Origin: Thioploca ingrica
Lineage (GTDB): Bacteria; Pseudomonadota; Gammaproteobacteria; Beggiatoales; Beggiatoaceae
Length of the DNA: 64,000 bases
Reading direction: 5' to 3'
Assembly: GCA_000828835.1 (NCBI GenBank)
Contig: AP014633.1
Span: 2,356,001 to 2,420,000 of the forward strand
The translations under genes and the position numbers were made by a program. The notes under the pieces were generated by a model that searched no databases, was not told the origin of the DNA, and worked only from the letters and a program-made list of their open reading frames with translations. Positions 8,657 through 17,359 of this stretch are shown in pieces. The first letter of the stretch is position 1. Each line of letters begins with the position of its first letter.

Positions 8657-8985
8657 CGCGCCCGACAGGACTCGAACCTGCTACCCTCGGCTTCATACCA
8701 CTATAGTTTTCACTACCAAGCTGGTGGTCTTGTTTGTGGTCTGGACCATATCTTTGCCTTCTCAGGCATGGTGCATATGGCCTCTACGGAACCCTAGACG
8801 TTATGCCTTAGAGTAGTTACCGATAAACTGAATTTACCCCTTTACTACTCATTCGGTTTCCTCGGTGTTGCCATTTTACAGGGTTCACCGATACAGCACC
8901 ATCCACCATAACAGTTCTTGTTTTCTATTATGGGTCCAATTATGCTTTAGAAGGCCGATGCTCTATCCGGATGAGCTACGGGCGC
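8657..8985 (-). tRNA. tRNA-Arg (TCT), split by a group I intron
   Basis: Two 37-nt exons, 8949-8985 and 8657-8693, assemble a complete tRNA: acceptor GCGCCCG/CGGGCGC, D stem GCTC/GAGC, anticodon stem TCGGC/GCCGA, loop CTTCTAA, five-base variable loop, T stem GCAGG/CCTGT and T loop TTCGAGT, with discriminator G73. The anticodon is TCT, so it reads AGA and AGG. CCA is not encoded. The exons are separated by 255 nt that break the anticodon loop between U36 and A37. Without the intron the loop is a normal seven bases. A standard tRNA search that does not allow large introns would miss this gene. It lies between tRNA-Pro and tRNA-His on the same strand, an order common in gammaproteobacteria. Confidence 0.93.
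8694..8948 (-). ncRNA. Group I self-splicing intron in tRNA-Arg
   Basis: The 255-nt insert has the marks of a group I ribozyme. The 5' exon ends in U and the insert ends in G (omega G). P2 is a nine-pair helix (8925-8933 with 8906-8914). P3 is a perfect seven-pair helix, ATGGTGC (8896-8902) with GCACCAT (8768-8774). P7 pairs GGCCATAT (8775-8782) with ATATGGTC (8744-8751), and the strand AAGATATGGTCC matches the conserved S element. P8 is the hairpin GCCTGAGAAGGC (8756-8767). A GAGTAG...CTACTC helix fits P5/P6. The intron start AAAGCATAATTGG resembles that of cyanobacterial tRNA-Leu introns. There is no homing endonuclease frame. The IGS-exon pairing (P1) is short and not fully resolved by eye. 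Confidence 0.88.
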
Positions 8986-9001
8986 CTGTAAAATAGAAAA
9001 A

Positions 9002-9078
<77 letters not shown>

Positions 9079-9485
9079 AATTAAGAAACTTGCATTTTAT
9101 TCTCAAGTGATTCTCAAGTCAAGTCTCAAGTTGTGAAACCACGTTGTCCACTACCCAATCGGTAAAATTCTGGTGAAAACGACTATTATTAAAAATAATT
9201 TTTCTAAATTAAATGACTTGATCTTTTTGTTATCGTACTTACATAAGGAAACATAACTGCTTAAACTTTAGCTTAGTTTAAACAGAAATAAATAAAAATT
9301 ACCCACTCTGGTAGCTAATCATACAATAGCCCCCTTTTTGTCATTTATATGACAAATTTTTCTGTCATTAATTTTAACAAAATTGGTTAATAATCAATTA
9401 TTAATTTTCTTTTCTAAGAAAAAGGCGTATTTTTTGCTTCACCAGAGTGATTAGTTAAAAACTTTTTTCTCTACCACTTGTTTAG
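9079..9485. other. Intergenic region upstream of the tRNA cluster
   Basis: These 407 very AT-rich bases carry no convincing coding frame. They probably hold the leftward tRNA promoter and a rightward promoter for the small frame at 9486. No repeat family is evident. Confidence 0.4.
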
Positions 9486-9614
9486 ATGAGAAACAAAATT
9501 ATGTCAGATATATTAGTATTTCCAGTCGTTGTTGTCTTTGCCAATATCGTCATTTTATCAGGGATGTTAAGTTATTTTTTCTATTGTAAAATGAAAAAAT
9601 GTGATAGCAAGTAA
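9486..9614 (+). CDS. Possible 42-residue single-pass membrane protein
   Basis: A short frame encodes MRNKIMSDILVFPV..., one long hydrophobic helix (about residues 9-32) and a Lys/Cys-rich tail (CKMKKCDSK). An alternative ATG at 9501 gives 37 residues. There is no good Shine-Dalgarno sequence. A hairpin with a short T-run begins at the stop codon (9613-9640), which supports a transcript ending here. I do not recognise the family. It may be a small accessory membrane protein or a chance frame. Confidence 0.35.
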   Translation: MRNKIMSDILVFPVVVVFANIVILSGMLSYFFYCKMKKCDSK

Positions 9615-9640
9615 TCTCTTTTTCTAATTTAAGAGATTTT
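9613..9640 (+). terminator. Intrinsic terminator-like hairpin
   Basis: AATCTCTT (9613-9620) and AAGAGATT (9631-9638) form a perfect eight-pair stem followed by Ts. It overlaps the stop codon of the small frame at 9486-9614. A second hairpin, CAACCAGGG/CCCTGGTTG, lies at 9658-9683 and could end the leftward-transcribed flgO-like gene's antisense side. Confidence 0.5.
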
Positions 9641-9738
9641 AGTAAGTAGTCAGGTCGCAACCAGGGCTTGCAACCCCTGGTTGTCCTTTAGCACTACCCG
9701 ATTTCACCATATCCCATGACCATCTCAACCCAGGTTTT

Positions 9739-10344
9739 TTACCACCACCAAAATGACTTTTGGAGTAAGGTTAAAGTATTTGAACCCAGCGGTAGAGTGT
9801 AAGCATAAGAAGATATCACCTCACTACTTTTGCAATCCAGCATCTTCAAAGTAAGATACACCTTGTCTTTAGCAACTGCATAGGTTCCCGCAACAACGGT
9901 ATTGGCTTGATATTGTTGCCCCAAATCACGTAATTGATGTGATAAGATAAATTCCCCCGTTTGAGGTATCATGAATAATCCATTTTGCAATTTGGCTTCT
10001 ATTACGGTGTAACCCCGTTGGGCAAAACGAGTGGCTAGTTGTTCGCCTAGGAGTCGTCCTAAAGAAGTACTGTCTTCTAAGTTATCAATATCTGCAATCG
10101 TTGTTATAAGCAATCGAGACTTCGGTTTGAAAATAGCTCTATTATTGCGTATCAGATTATCAGCCGCCTGATAACTGGATTCGATTAAATTAGCATCTTG
10201 AGTCAGTATCTTTTGTGGGCATTCACCGGTCCGAGTTCGATATTCACAACCCCCAAAAGCCATTCGATAGGTACAACCGGTGAGATAACTCAATAAAATT
10301 ATTAAAAACAAGGTGAATGCGGTGACAAAATGTGTTTTAAGCAT
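9739..10344 (-). CDS. FlgO-family outer-membrane lipoprotein
   Basis: The 201-residue product has a lipoprotein signal peptide with lipobox LTGC (Cys near residue 24). The mature part matches the FlgO domain: SSYQAADNLIRNN, then SRLLITTIADIDNLEDSTSLG, RLLGEQLATRFAQRGYTV and an ANTVVAGTYAVAKDKVYLTLK block. In Vibrio, FlgO supports flagellar function, but the family is widespread in non-flagellated bacteria and the role is open. No flagellar genes lie nearby. It starts 18 bp after pdxA on the same strand and is probably in the surA-pdxA operon. Confidence 0.78.
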   Translation of the reverse strand: MLKTHFVTAFTLFLIILLSYLTGCTYRMAFGGCEYRTRTGECPQKILTQDANLIESSYQAADNLIRNNRAIFKPKSRLLITTIADIDNLEDSTSLGRLLGEQLATRFAQRGYTVIEAKLQNGLFMIPQTGEFILSHQLRDLGQQYQANTVVAGTYAVAKDKVYLTLKMLDCKSSEVISSYAYTLPLGSNTLTLLQKSFWWW

Positions 10345-10362
10345 GAGGGAAAGTCCCTACTA

Positions 10363-11370
10363 TTATCTTTTGCTTCTGCTTTGCATAATGATTTCCAATG
10401 TCATTTGAATAGCACAGTATAAACTGTTACTAGAAGCTTGTCCCGTCCCCGCAAGTTCTAAAGCCGTGCCATGATCAACTGAAGTACGGATAATAGGTAA
10501 CCCTAACGTAATATTAACGGCTTTACCAAAACCACGCTGTTTAAGTACCGGTAACCCTTGGTCATGATACATTGTCAATACCACATCAATACCAGCTAAT
10601 GATGAAGAAGTAAAAGCGGTATCTGCTGATACCGGACCAATGAGTTGTATGCCTTGCGCACGCAGTTTATTTAAAGTCGGAATAATAGTAACAATTTCTT
10701 CTTGTCCCAAGTGTCCACCTTCGCCGGCGTGTGGATTTAAACCACATACTAAAATATGCGGGGTATCTATGCCTAATTTATTTTTTAATTCAATATTTAA
10801 AGTTTGGATAATTGACTCAAGTCGAAATGAAGTAATAGCCGTACTTACTTGTGATAACGGTAAATGAGTGGTTACTAAGGCGATACGTAAACCGGGTATA
10901 GCTAACATCATAACCACTGTTTTAGCGCCGGTTTGCTCCGCTAAAAATTCAGTATGCCCACTAAAGGGAATCCCGGCTTCATTGATAACTCCTTTATGAA
11001 TCGGTGCGGTAACCAGGGCATCAAAGTGATTATCCATGCAACTCTGACCAGCTTGTTGTAAGGTTGCTAGCACATAAGGTGCATTGGCGGGATTAAGTTT
11101 ACCACTTATGACCGGTTGTGATACCGCAATGGATTGCACATACAAATGACCTGGTTGATGTGGATTAAGTATGCTTGGTTTATCACTGCAATAGGTATGT
11201 AACTGAATAGTTAAACCCAATTGAGAGGCGCGTTGTAATAACACCTCGGGATCGGCAAAAATAACCAGCCTGGCAGGTATCGATTGTTGAGCTAAAGTTA
11301 AAACAATATCTGGGCCAATACCAGCAGGTTCACCCAGCGTAATAGCCAAACGAGGTAAATCATTTAACAT
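10363..11370 (-). CDS. pdxA: 4-hydroxythreonine-4-phosphate dehydrogenase
   Basis: The 335-residue enzyme oxidises 4-phosphohydroxy-L-threonine in the DXP-dependent pyridoxal-phosphate pathway. The family opening LAITLGEPAGIGPDI is present, as are the DALVTAPIHKGVINEAGI and FSGHTEFLAEQT blocks with metal-ligand His residues, the HVLVCGLNPHAGEGG-type block (ILVCGLNPHAGEGGHLG) and the MYHDQGLPVLKQRGFG plus VDHGTALELAGTG C-terminal motifs. Length is normal. It lies between surA and the FlgO-like gene on the same strand. surA-pdxA is the standard gammaproteobacterial order, but the usual next gene, ksgA, is not here. Confidence 0.95.
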   Translation of the reverse strand: MLNDLPRLAITLGEPAGIGPDIVLTLAQQSIPARLVIFADPEVLLQRASQLGLTIQLHTYCSDKPSILNPHQPGHLYVQSIAVSQPVISGKLNPANAPYVLATLQQAGQSCMDNHFDALVTAPIHKGVINEAGIPFSGHTEFLAEQTGAKTVVMMLAIPGLRIALVTTHLPLSQVSTAITSFRLESIIQTLNIELKNKLGIDTPHILVCGLNPHAGEGGHLGQEEIVTIIPTLNKLRAQGIQLIGPVSADTAFTSSSLAGIDVVLTMYHDQGLPVLKQRGFGKAVNITLGLPIIRTSVDHGTALELAGTGQASSNSLYCAIQMTLEIIMQSRSKR

Positions 11371-11581
11371 AACAATATTGTTATCAGTTATCAGTCAAGG
11401 TTAAACCCTTGTCAAACCATTCAGTTACGATGACAACGGCTCACTGAATAACTCCGGTGACACCAGAAACAGTTTCTCTCCAGTTTGAAAAAGGGAGATT
11501 AGGAAGGATTTAACCCCAATCGATTTCCCGAAATTTTCCTATTCCCACCTTTAACTGATAATGGTTTACTGATAACGGATA

Positions 11582-12895
11582 TTAACCCAACCCTCCTTCA
11601 GGATTATCCAATCGATATTCAACATAAGCTTCATCACGTAGTTGTCGTAACCAGGCTTGTAATTCTTCTTCAACTTTACGTTGATGAATTTGGCGAGCCG
11701 CTTTGGTACGCAAAGCTTGTTCAGTGTTATCATATTGACGCCGAGCTAACACCTGCACAATATGCCATCCATAACGTGACTTAAAAGGTTCACTGATTTG
11801 ATTAGGTGCCAAATTATTCATGACATTTTCAAGTTCTGGTACTAAATCACCGGGATTAACCCAGCCAACTAAGCCCCCTTGAACAGCAGAATTTCCATCT
11901 TGAGAATTAGCACGTGCTAACTCAGCAAAATCATCGCCTTGCTCAATACGGGCTTTCAGCGTTTCTAAACGGTTTTTAGCTTCAAATTCTGAGATAAATT
12001 CACTGGTTTTAATTAAAATATGCCGTACTTGGGTTTGGGTAACAATACTTTGTTCACTGCCACGTTTACCTACTAATTTAATGAGATGAAAACCACTCGA
12101 ATCCCTTAACGGCCCTTTGATTTCACCCGTAGTCATCTGTTCAACAATATCATTAAATAAAGCGGGCATTTCTCCGGCTTTAAGCCAACCTAAATCTCCG
12201 CCGTCTAAGGCTTGTCGGCTATCGGAAATGGCAACGGCTGTTGCTTGAAAATCAGCACCTTGTTTTAGTTTTGCTAAGACAGTGTCCGCTTGCTGTCGCT
12301 TGGCTTCGATTGCTTCTGGAGAGGGAGCTTCGGGTGTAGCGATTAAAATATGCCAAAGATGATATTCCTGATTGGCTGTAGTACCCTGTTGCGTTTGGTT
12401 GGCCAGGAAATTATCAATTTCACGATCAGTGACATTAACCCGACTGACCACTTGGCGCTGTTGTAAGCGTTCTAGAATCATACTACTACGCATTTTTTCT
12501 CGCACTTGCTCATAATTTTGACCTTCACTCTCTAAGTGGCGTCGAAAGCTTGATAAATCCATTTTATTTTGTTCAGCAAGATGGCGTAATTTTTCATTGA
12601 GACGATTATCCTCAACTGCAATACCAGAGCGTTCCGCCAACTGTAATTGCAGTGTCGTCATAATCAGCCGTTCCAAAACTTGTTTCTCTAATTCTTGACG
12701 TGATGGAATGACAATTTTTTGTTGGTGTAATTTTTTTTCTGCTTCCTGTAATTCCTGTTGTAAATCAGTCTTGACAATGACTTCATCGTTGACAACAGCC
12801 ACAATGTAATCGAGCACTTGTCGATCAGAATTGGCTTGCACAGAACAAGCGCTTAGCAGTAACCAGCCTAATAGGCTATTTTTTAATTTTATCAT
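11582..12895 (-). CDS. surA: Periplasmic chaperone SurA, peptidyl-prolyl isomerase
   Basis: The 437-residue protein has a signal peptide (MIKLKNSLLGWLLLSACSVQA). The SurA N-terminal chaperone domain (about 28-170, DYIVAVVNDEVIVKTDLQQE) is followed by two parvulin domains (about 180-275, with EYHLWHILIATPEA; and about 288-385, with QVRHILIKTSE) and a C-terminal helix. Both parvulin units keep the GGDLGWL/GGLVGWV and GFHLIKL/GWHIVQV motifs. SurA escorts unfolded beta-barrel proteins to the BAM complex. Its usual upstream neighbour lptD is not in the window; a toxin-antitoxin pair lies there instead. Confidence 0.95.
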   Translation of the reverse strand: MIKLKNSLLGWLLLSACSVQANSDRQVLDYIVAVVNDEVIVKTDLQQELQEAEKKLHQQKIVIPSRQELEKQVLERLIMTTLQLQLAERSGIAVEDNRLNEKLRHLAEQNKMDLSSFRRHLESEGQNYEQVREKMRSSMILERLQQRQVVSRVNVTDREIDNFLANQTQQGTTANQEYHLWHILIATPEAPSPEAIEAKRQQADTVLAKLKQGADFQATAVAISDSRQALDGGDLGWLKAGEMPALFNDIVEQMTTGEIKGPLRDSSGFHLIKLVGKRGSEQSIVTQTQVRHILIKTSEFISEFEAKNRLETLKARIEQGDDFAELARANSQDGNSAVQGGLVGWVNPGDLVPELENVMNNLAPNQISEPFKSRYGWHIVQVLARRQYDNTEQALRTKAARQIHQRKVEEELQAWLRQLRDEAYVEYRLDNPEGGLG

Positions 12896-13097
12896 ATGCT
12901 TCCTTATTCCTGATGTTGAGGTATGACTGAAGGAGAAATATAATTTTAAAGAAACTAAGGGAAACTCGCAATTCTAATCAACTTTGACCAGTCTCATAAC
13001 GGTATGGCTTCTTTTAATACTCGTTCTTGAAAACGGGGGCGCATAGCATTTTCAATGAGTGATTCAGTTAATTGAGCGTAGAGTAGATTATCTTGGT

Positions 13098-13511
13098 TTA
13101 ACAAAATGGATTAAGAATTTGCAACTGATTCTCAATCGGTTGCTGTATTTGCAAATCTTCTGAATACAAGATATTACAGCCAGCATCTAAGGCACTTGCT
13201 ATAATTAAACTATCCGAATAGGAAAACTGGTAACCTACTTTTATTCTATGCGTTAATCGAATAATCGACAAGGTAATTAATTGAATTTCACAATATTCAA
13301 TCATCGCTTCAATATTAGTTTGAATCCATTCATCGGTCATTTTATTTTTCAGCATGGCAGAATAATATTCATGTAAAACTTGGGTACTTATCACCAATGG
13401 CTGCATGGTTTTCTCTACTAAGATATTCGCTTTTTGATGTTTAGTGTCATCTTCACCTTCCAAATGTGCATAAATCCAAATATTGGTATCCACAAATAAT
13501 TTAACGCTCAT
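13098..13511 (-). CDS. PIN-domain toxin (VapC-like)
   Basis: From the ATG at 13511 the product has 137 residues and reads MSVKLFVDTNIWIYAHL. PIN-domain acidic residues are visible: D8 (FVDTN), E48 (LHEYY), D100 (YSDSLIIASA) and D119 (YSEDLQ). Such proteins are Mg-dependent RNases that cleave tRNA or rRNA when released from antitoxin. I prefer 13511 to the upstream ATG at 13535 because it makes an 11-bp ATGAGCGTTAA overlap with the antitoxin stop, the usual coupling in these pairs. Confidence 0.85.
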   Translation of the reverse strand: MSVKLFVDTNIWIYAHLEGEDDTKHQKANILVEKTMQPLVISTQVLHEYYSAMLKNKMTDEWIQTNIEAMIEYCEIQLITLSIIRLTHRIKVGYQFSYSDSLIIASALDAGCNILYSEDLQIQQPIENQLQILNPFC

Positions 13512-13698
13512 GTAATTCCTCACGCGAAACCACAATCACCTGTTGCACTTTCATCGTGTTAAAACGCTTAATTGGCTTAAATTGTAGTTCATTTTTTTGG
13601 CTTAGAAATTCCAAATAATGTAATACTTCTAGCAACCCGCTTTCGGGCAATTGGCGGCTGTATTGCAGAATTTTCCATTCTATATCTAAACGATTCAT
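13501..13698 (-). CDS. Antitoxin partner of the PIN toxin (DUF2281-like)
   Basis: The 65-residue protein starts MNRLDIEWKILQYSRQLPES and continues LLEVLHYLEFLSQK, close to the DUF2281 antitoxin pattern of a short helix with LPxxxxxEVLxxLEFL. The C-terminal part (VVSREELHER) is the likely toxin-binding tail. Its stop overlaps the toxin start by 11 bp. It probably binds its own promoter region, around 13700-13735. Confidence 0.7.
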   Translation of the reverse strand: MNRLDIEWKILQYSRQLPESGLLEVLHYLEFLSQKNELQFKPIKRFNTMKVQQVIVVSREELHER

Positions 13699-13735
13699 CT
13701 ATTATGATGTCCTTTGCGGAAGCGCGTGTAGCGGC

Positions 13736-13815
13736 GGGTGCGTTAGGCGTGTCTGTTTGCACCGTAACGTACCTTCCTTCTTGAAATGGTGCGTTACGCT
13801 GTCGCTAACGCACCC
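13736..13815. repeat. 80-bp element with perfect 11-bp terminal inverted repeats
   Basis: GGGTGCGTTAG at 13736-13746 is exactly inverted as CTAACGCACCC at 13805-13815. The body is itself rich in GTAACGTAC/GCGTTACGC motifs. It is a small non-autonomous element or a REP-like hairpin. Related GTGCGTTACGC text appears near 20560-20630. Confidence 0.6.
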
Positions 13816-13902
13816 TACGTTCACTGCTTGAATAAAGATGTAGTAATAAGGTGGAAAAATGGTTTAATTGATTAGGAATTATTATTTTAATAATTAAATA
13901 GC

Positions 13903-13980
13903 CAGGTAGGGTGGGAGAAACATCTTTTTGTTTTACCCACCATTACGCGAAAATGGATGGGCAACGGTTGCCCATTCTAC
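13903..13980. repeat. GTAGGGTGGG-edged palindromic repeat
   Basis: AGGTAGGGTGGGAGAAA on the left and the GGGCAACGGTTGCCCATTCTAC side on the right resemble the better preserved copy at 57023-57107. Part of the same dispersed family. Confidence 0.45.
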
Positions 13981-14052
13981 TAAACTAAAGTTTTCAATAG
14001 GGGTTTGACCCTCACCCCTAACTCCTCTCCCAGCGGGAGAATAGCATTATTG

Positions 14053-15009
14053 TTATTTAGCTGGTACCCTATTAAGCTCATCTGGTTTCCCGGGTACGAT
14101 CGGCGCTATTTCTCCAGGCTTTTTGGGAGTAGCCGCTGCTTTATTTTTAGTGGGTAGATGTAGCAACCTATCTACTTGAGTCTTGGGTAATTGATATTGC
14201 ACCCCTTTGTCTGGTCGTGCGATGACAAAATGAGGCGTTGTCGAAATGAGATCAAAATGGAGGGGTTGGGTTTCTCCAGCTAAGGTGATTTCTATTGCGC
14301 CTTGAGCAGCAGAAGCAGATTGGTAGCGTTCGACATTGAAGGCTTGCAGATCTTGCCAATTGCCAATTAAGGTATTGAGTGCATCTTGACCGGTGTCTAT
14401 TTCTTCAGCCGAGAATTTACTATCTAAAACCCATTGTTTTTCTTTTGGTACTAGGTGGTAGTCTGGGATTTTCAATTCAATAATCTTGGGTTGTTCTCCT
14501 ATCAAGGATAAACTTACCCATGAGACCGCATCATCATTTACTGAATAGAACAGCGTATCGGTGATTAAATAAACTTTTTGGTTGATTTGGATGTAACGTT
14601 GTCCATCGTTCAGCGGTGATTTGTCCCCTAAAGCAATTTTGAGTTGGTCAAAGGTTAATGTTGCTAAGGGTGGCTCTAGTTTCAGAGCAGCTAACTTAAG
14701 TGAGTTATCTTCTACGAGCTTGTAGTGATGTTCAGCTAAAATTTTGAGTAACTGTTCGACTCGAAAGTAATTGGCTGGCAAAGTAAACGGGGTAGTGAGT
14801 TGCCAATTGCCCTTGTCATCCTTGACGAGTTTAATGGATTCTTTGTCCGCTCGATCAATCGTAATGGTCTGAATGTGTTGAGCGGTTAAACCGGTCAATT
14901 CCGGTAGTTGTGCTCGCTTTTTCTCTTGTTCTAGGGTATACAAAGCGACTGCCCCAAGGACAAAGATAATAACGACTAAGATCAGATTAATTAACCAACG
15001 TTGTTGCAT
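14053..15009 (-). CDS. DUF4340 protein of a Gld-type ABC system
   Basis: From the ATG at 15009 the product has 318 residues: one N-terminal membrane helix (LINLILVVIIFVLGAVALYTL) and a large periplasmic DUF4340 domain (IQTITIDRADKESIKLVKDD, then GNWQLTTPF). I prefer 15009 to the upstream start because its ATG overlaps the stop of gldG as TAATG. DUF4340 proteins regularly follow GldG, and I infer a role as the periplasmic partner of the complex. The C-terminus is Pro/Lys-rich. Confidence 0.85.
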   Translation of the reverse strand: MQQRWLINLILVVIIFVLGAVALYTLEQEKKRAQLPELTGLTAQHIQTITIDRADKESIKLVKDDKGNWQLTTPFTLPANYFRVEQLLKILAEHHYKLVEDNSLKLAALKLEPPLATLTFDQLKIALGDKSPLNDGQRYIQINQKVYLITDTLFYSVNDDAVSWVSLSLIGEQPKIIELKIPDYHLVPKEKQWVLDSKFSAEEIDTGQDALNTLIGNWQDLQAFNVERYQSASAAQGAIEITLAGETQPLHFDLISTTPHFVIARPDKGVQYQLPKTQVDRLLHLPTKNKAAATPKKPGEIAPIVPGKPDELNRVPAK

Positions 15010-16517
15010 TAAGCCCTCCGCCGACGTAACCAAATAGATATGCCAGTACCAATTAAAATTCCAGGTAAACCGAATAAGAAGAACAGACCCAAAAGAATAG
15101 CCATATTGGGAGACAAATCTAATTTTAGATCCAGCGCAGTTTTAGCTGGAATTTGAATTAGATTATCCTCTTGTGCTAGCCAATTGAGCAGTTTTAAACC
15201 CAAGTCAAGTTGCCCAGCATAACCTAACAGGGCATTAGAGAGAAAATCTCCATCGCCTACAATAATAACCCGTTGTTTAGCTTGGTTTGTTTTAGTATCG
15301 GTAGTGGTTAGTGGTGGTTTAGTCCCTTTTACCGGCTTAATTTTAATGGCTGCTGGCGGTTGACCGGAAGTCACTTCAGTACCGAATTCTTCTTGCTGCG
15401 GGTCCATTGGGCTGTGCTTGGACTGTTCCTGTGGCTGATCACGAGTCAGAGCAAAGGCGATTTCTAATGGTCCATTAATATCAGTTTTGGGGTCATATTT
15501 TACCGTCCCTTCTATTTTTCCAGTTTCTGACCACACTTGGGGGTGAGTGGTTAACAAAGCGGTTTTTTCCCACTTTTCACCGGGTGGTTGGACGACAAGA
15601 CCGACTGCTTGAGGAAATAAAGTCACTTGCTCTGCTAAATCTTCTGTCACCGGATGATGACCATAGCCGGTAGTGGTAATTGAAATAATGCTGGGATCGT
15701 TAACACCAAATAGCCGACTGGTCGGATCAACCAAAATCCCGGGTTGAATGGTTAAACCCAATTGGGCGGCGAGGGGTTCTAATCCCAATAATTTACCCGA
15801 ATCAAGTAACCATAACAAATTACCACCTTGGTTAAGGTATTGTTCAATGAGCGTTGTTTCTTCAGGTAAGAATTTGCTTCGTGGACTGGCAATAACTAAT
15901 ACCTTAATTTTTTCCAATGGTGGTGAACCTTGTCCCCAATTCATCGCTTGTATGTCAAAACCTCTTTGTTTTAATTCTTGTGCCCAATCGCTTAAGTCCG
16001 GTGCTTGAACACCGGTAATACTTCTTTCACCATGTCCGGTTAAAAATGCGACAATTGGCTTGTCAGAACGTACCAGCCGCTGTAAAACCGAACTGATTTC
16101 TTGTTCAGATAAGCGTGGTGTGGTAACCCGTTCCGTTTTACCCTGATAATTAATAAACAATTCACCATCCACTTCGATATTTTTTTCCCTCACTTCATTC
16201 GGTACGGTATAGGGATTAACAAAGTTTAATTGAATATCAGCTTTATATTTTTGATAACGTTGAATTAATTCTTTTATCGGTTGACGTAGTTGCTCATCCT
16301 TAGAAGCATAAGCCGTAATGGTAATTGGGGCGGTAAATTCGGTTAATAATTTTTGACTGGTCTCGGAAAGCGTATGGCGATGACTATAGGTCCAATCCGC
16401 TTGTAGCTTATAACGAGTGCTTAACCAAGCGGCTAATCCGATGGCAATAACTAATAGAATAATAAAAGAACTAGTTTGTAAACGTAAATATAAACGAGTG
16501 CGCTCAGTGATTTGCAT
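15009..16517 (-). CDS. gldG: GldG-like auxiliary component of an ABC transporter
   Basis: The 502-residue protein has a membrane helix at each end (about 14-33 and 472-494) around a periplasmic ABC_transp_aux domain: YKLQADWTYSHRHTLSETSQ, APITITAYASKDEQLR, VAFLTGHGERS and NLLWLLDSG. This is the GldG/IFT52-like family first named in Flavobacterium gliding, but it is widespread in non-gliding bacteria. A Pro/Thr/Lys-rich insertion sits at about 365-410. It forms an operon with the ATPase, permease and DUF4340 genes. The name is by family; the cargo is unknown. Confidence 0.85.
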   Translation of the reverse strand: MQITERTRLYLRLQTSSFIILLVIAIGLAAWLSTRYKLQADWTYSHRHTLSETSQKLLTEFTAPITITAYASKDEQLRQPIKELIQRYQKYKADIQLNFVNPYTVPNEVREKNIEVDGELFINYQGKTERVTTPRLSEQEISSVLQRLVRSDKPIVAFLTGHGERSITGVQAPDLSDWAQELKQRGFDIQAMNWGQGSPPLEKIKVLVIASPRSKFLPEETTLIEQYLNQGGNLLWLLDSGKLLGLEPLAAQLGLTIQPGILVDPTSRLFGVNDPSIISITTTGYGHHPVTEDLAEQVTLFPQAVGLVVQPPGEKWEKTALLTTHPQVWSETGKIEGTVKYDPKTDINGPLEIAFALTRDQPQEQSKHSPMDPQQEEFGTEVTSGQPPAAIKIKPVKGTKPPLTTTDTKTNQAKQRVIIVGDGDFLSNALLGYAGQLDLGLKLLNWLAQEDNLIQIPAKTALDLKLDLSPNMAILLGLFFLFGLPGILIGTGISIWLRRRRA

Positions 16518-16609
16518 AATGGTTAGTTATCCGTAATGGCAACTCTGGCGGTTGCCCTTTGCAGTTATCAGTTAGCAGTGAATAATGGGTAGCTCAGAAC
16601 TGAGAAACT

Positions 16610-17359
16610 TTATTGAATGCGATCAGCATCTAAACGCTGAATACTTAAAATAAGAAATAAAGTTATGAATAATATGTAATAAATAACATCTTCAGTGCTG
16701 AAGATTCCTTCTAATAGGGGTTGATAATGATTCATCATGGATAAATAAGTTAACACGCCACCTTGTTCTTCGAGATATTCCGCCCAATCAATCATCCATA
16801 AGAAGAGTAACACGCCAAAAGTGCTAATAGCGGCTATAGTGGGATGAGCAGTCAAAGTAGAAATATATAACCCAATAGCGGCTAAGGCACCCAATAATAA
16901 AATAGTACCTAATAATCCAGCCGCTAAGTGACCAAAATCTAAATGACCACCTAATAATAAAGATAAGGGCATCAGCATCAGCATCGCCAGCATAATCAAA
17001 AGAAAAGACATTAATCCCAAAAACTTACCCATAATGATACCGGTCATAGATACTGGGGCAGATAATAATAGGGGTAAAGTTTTATTGCGCCGTTCTTCAC
17101 TAATCAGTCGCATGGTGAGCAAGGGCATAACTAATAAGAGGATAATGCCTATCCAACTAAATAAAGAACTCACTATCATCATCGTGATACCCGGTGCATT
17201 AGGCTCATTAGCCAACCGTGATTGAATATCCGGACGTAAAAATAACTCGACTACTTTGGCAAAATTCCAACTCGAAATCAGCTGCATCACGGCTAAAATA
17301 CTCCACGCCAGCGGAGATGATAGTAAACTCCTGAGTTCTCTTGCGGCAATGGTCCACAT
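16610..17359 (-). CDS. gldF: ABC-2 type permease (GldF-like)
   Basis: The 249-residue protein has six hydrophobic segments typical of ABC-2 permeases. It starts MWTIAARELRSLLSSPLAWSI, the cytoplasmic elbow helix common to GldF/NosY proteins, and has the EERRNKTLPLLLSAPVS motif that contacts the ATPase coupling region. Its ATG follows directly on the ATPase stop codon (TAAATG), so the two are made together. A 92-bp gap separates it from gldG downstream. Confidence 0.88.
   Translation of the reverse strand: MWTIAARELRSLLSSPLAWSILAVMQLISSWNFAKVVELFLRPDIQSRLANEPNAPGITMMIVSSLFSWIGIILLLVMPLLTMRLISEERRNKTLPLLLSAPVSMTGIIMGKFLGLMSFLLIMLAMLMLMPLSLLLGGHLDFGHLAAGLLGTILLLGALAAIGLYISTLTAHPTIAAISTFGVLLFLWMIDWAEYLEEQGGVLTYLSMMNHYQPLLEGIFSTEDVIYYILFITLFLILSIQRLDADRIQ

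Larger units (their letters stand above)
13699..14052. other. Intergenic region built of dispersed repeats
   Basis: It holds three repeat units: an 80-bp palindromic element (13736-13815), a GTAGGGTGG-type unit (about 13903-13980), and an inverse copy of the CCGCTGGGAGAGG unit (about 13996-14041) that is complete at 29857-30012. There is no gene. Confidence 0.6.

Noticed and set aside
12994..13097. A short frame (LLYAQLTESLIENAMRPRFQ...) between surA and the toxin gene
   Set aside because: It reads like the tail of a protein but has no start, spans only about 34 codons, and lies against the toxin stop; too little to call.
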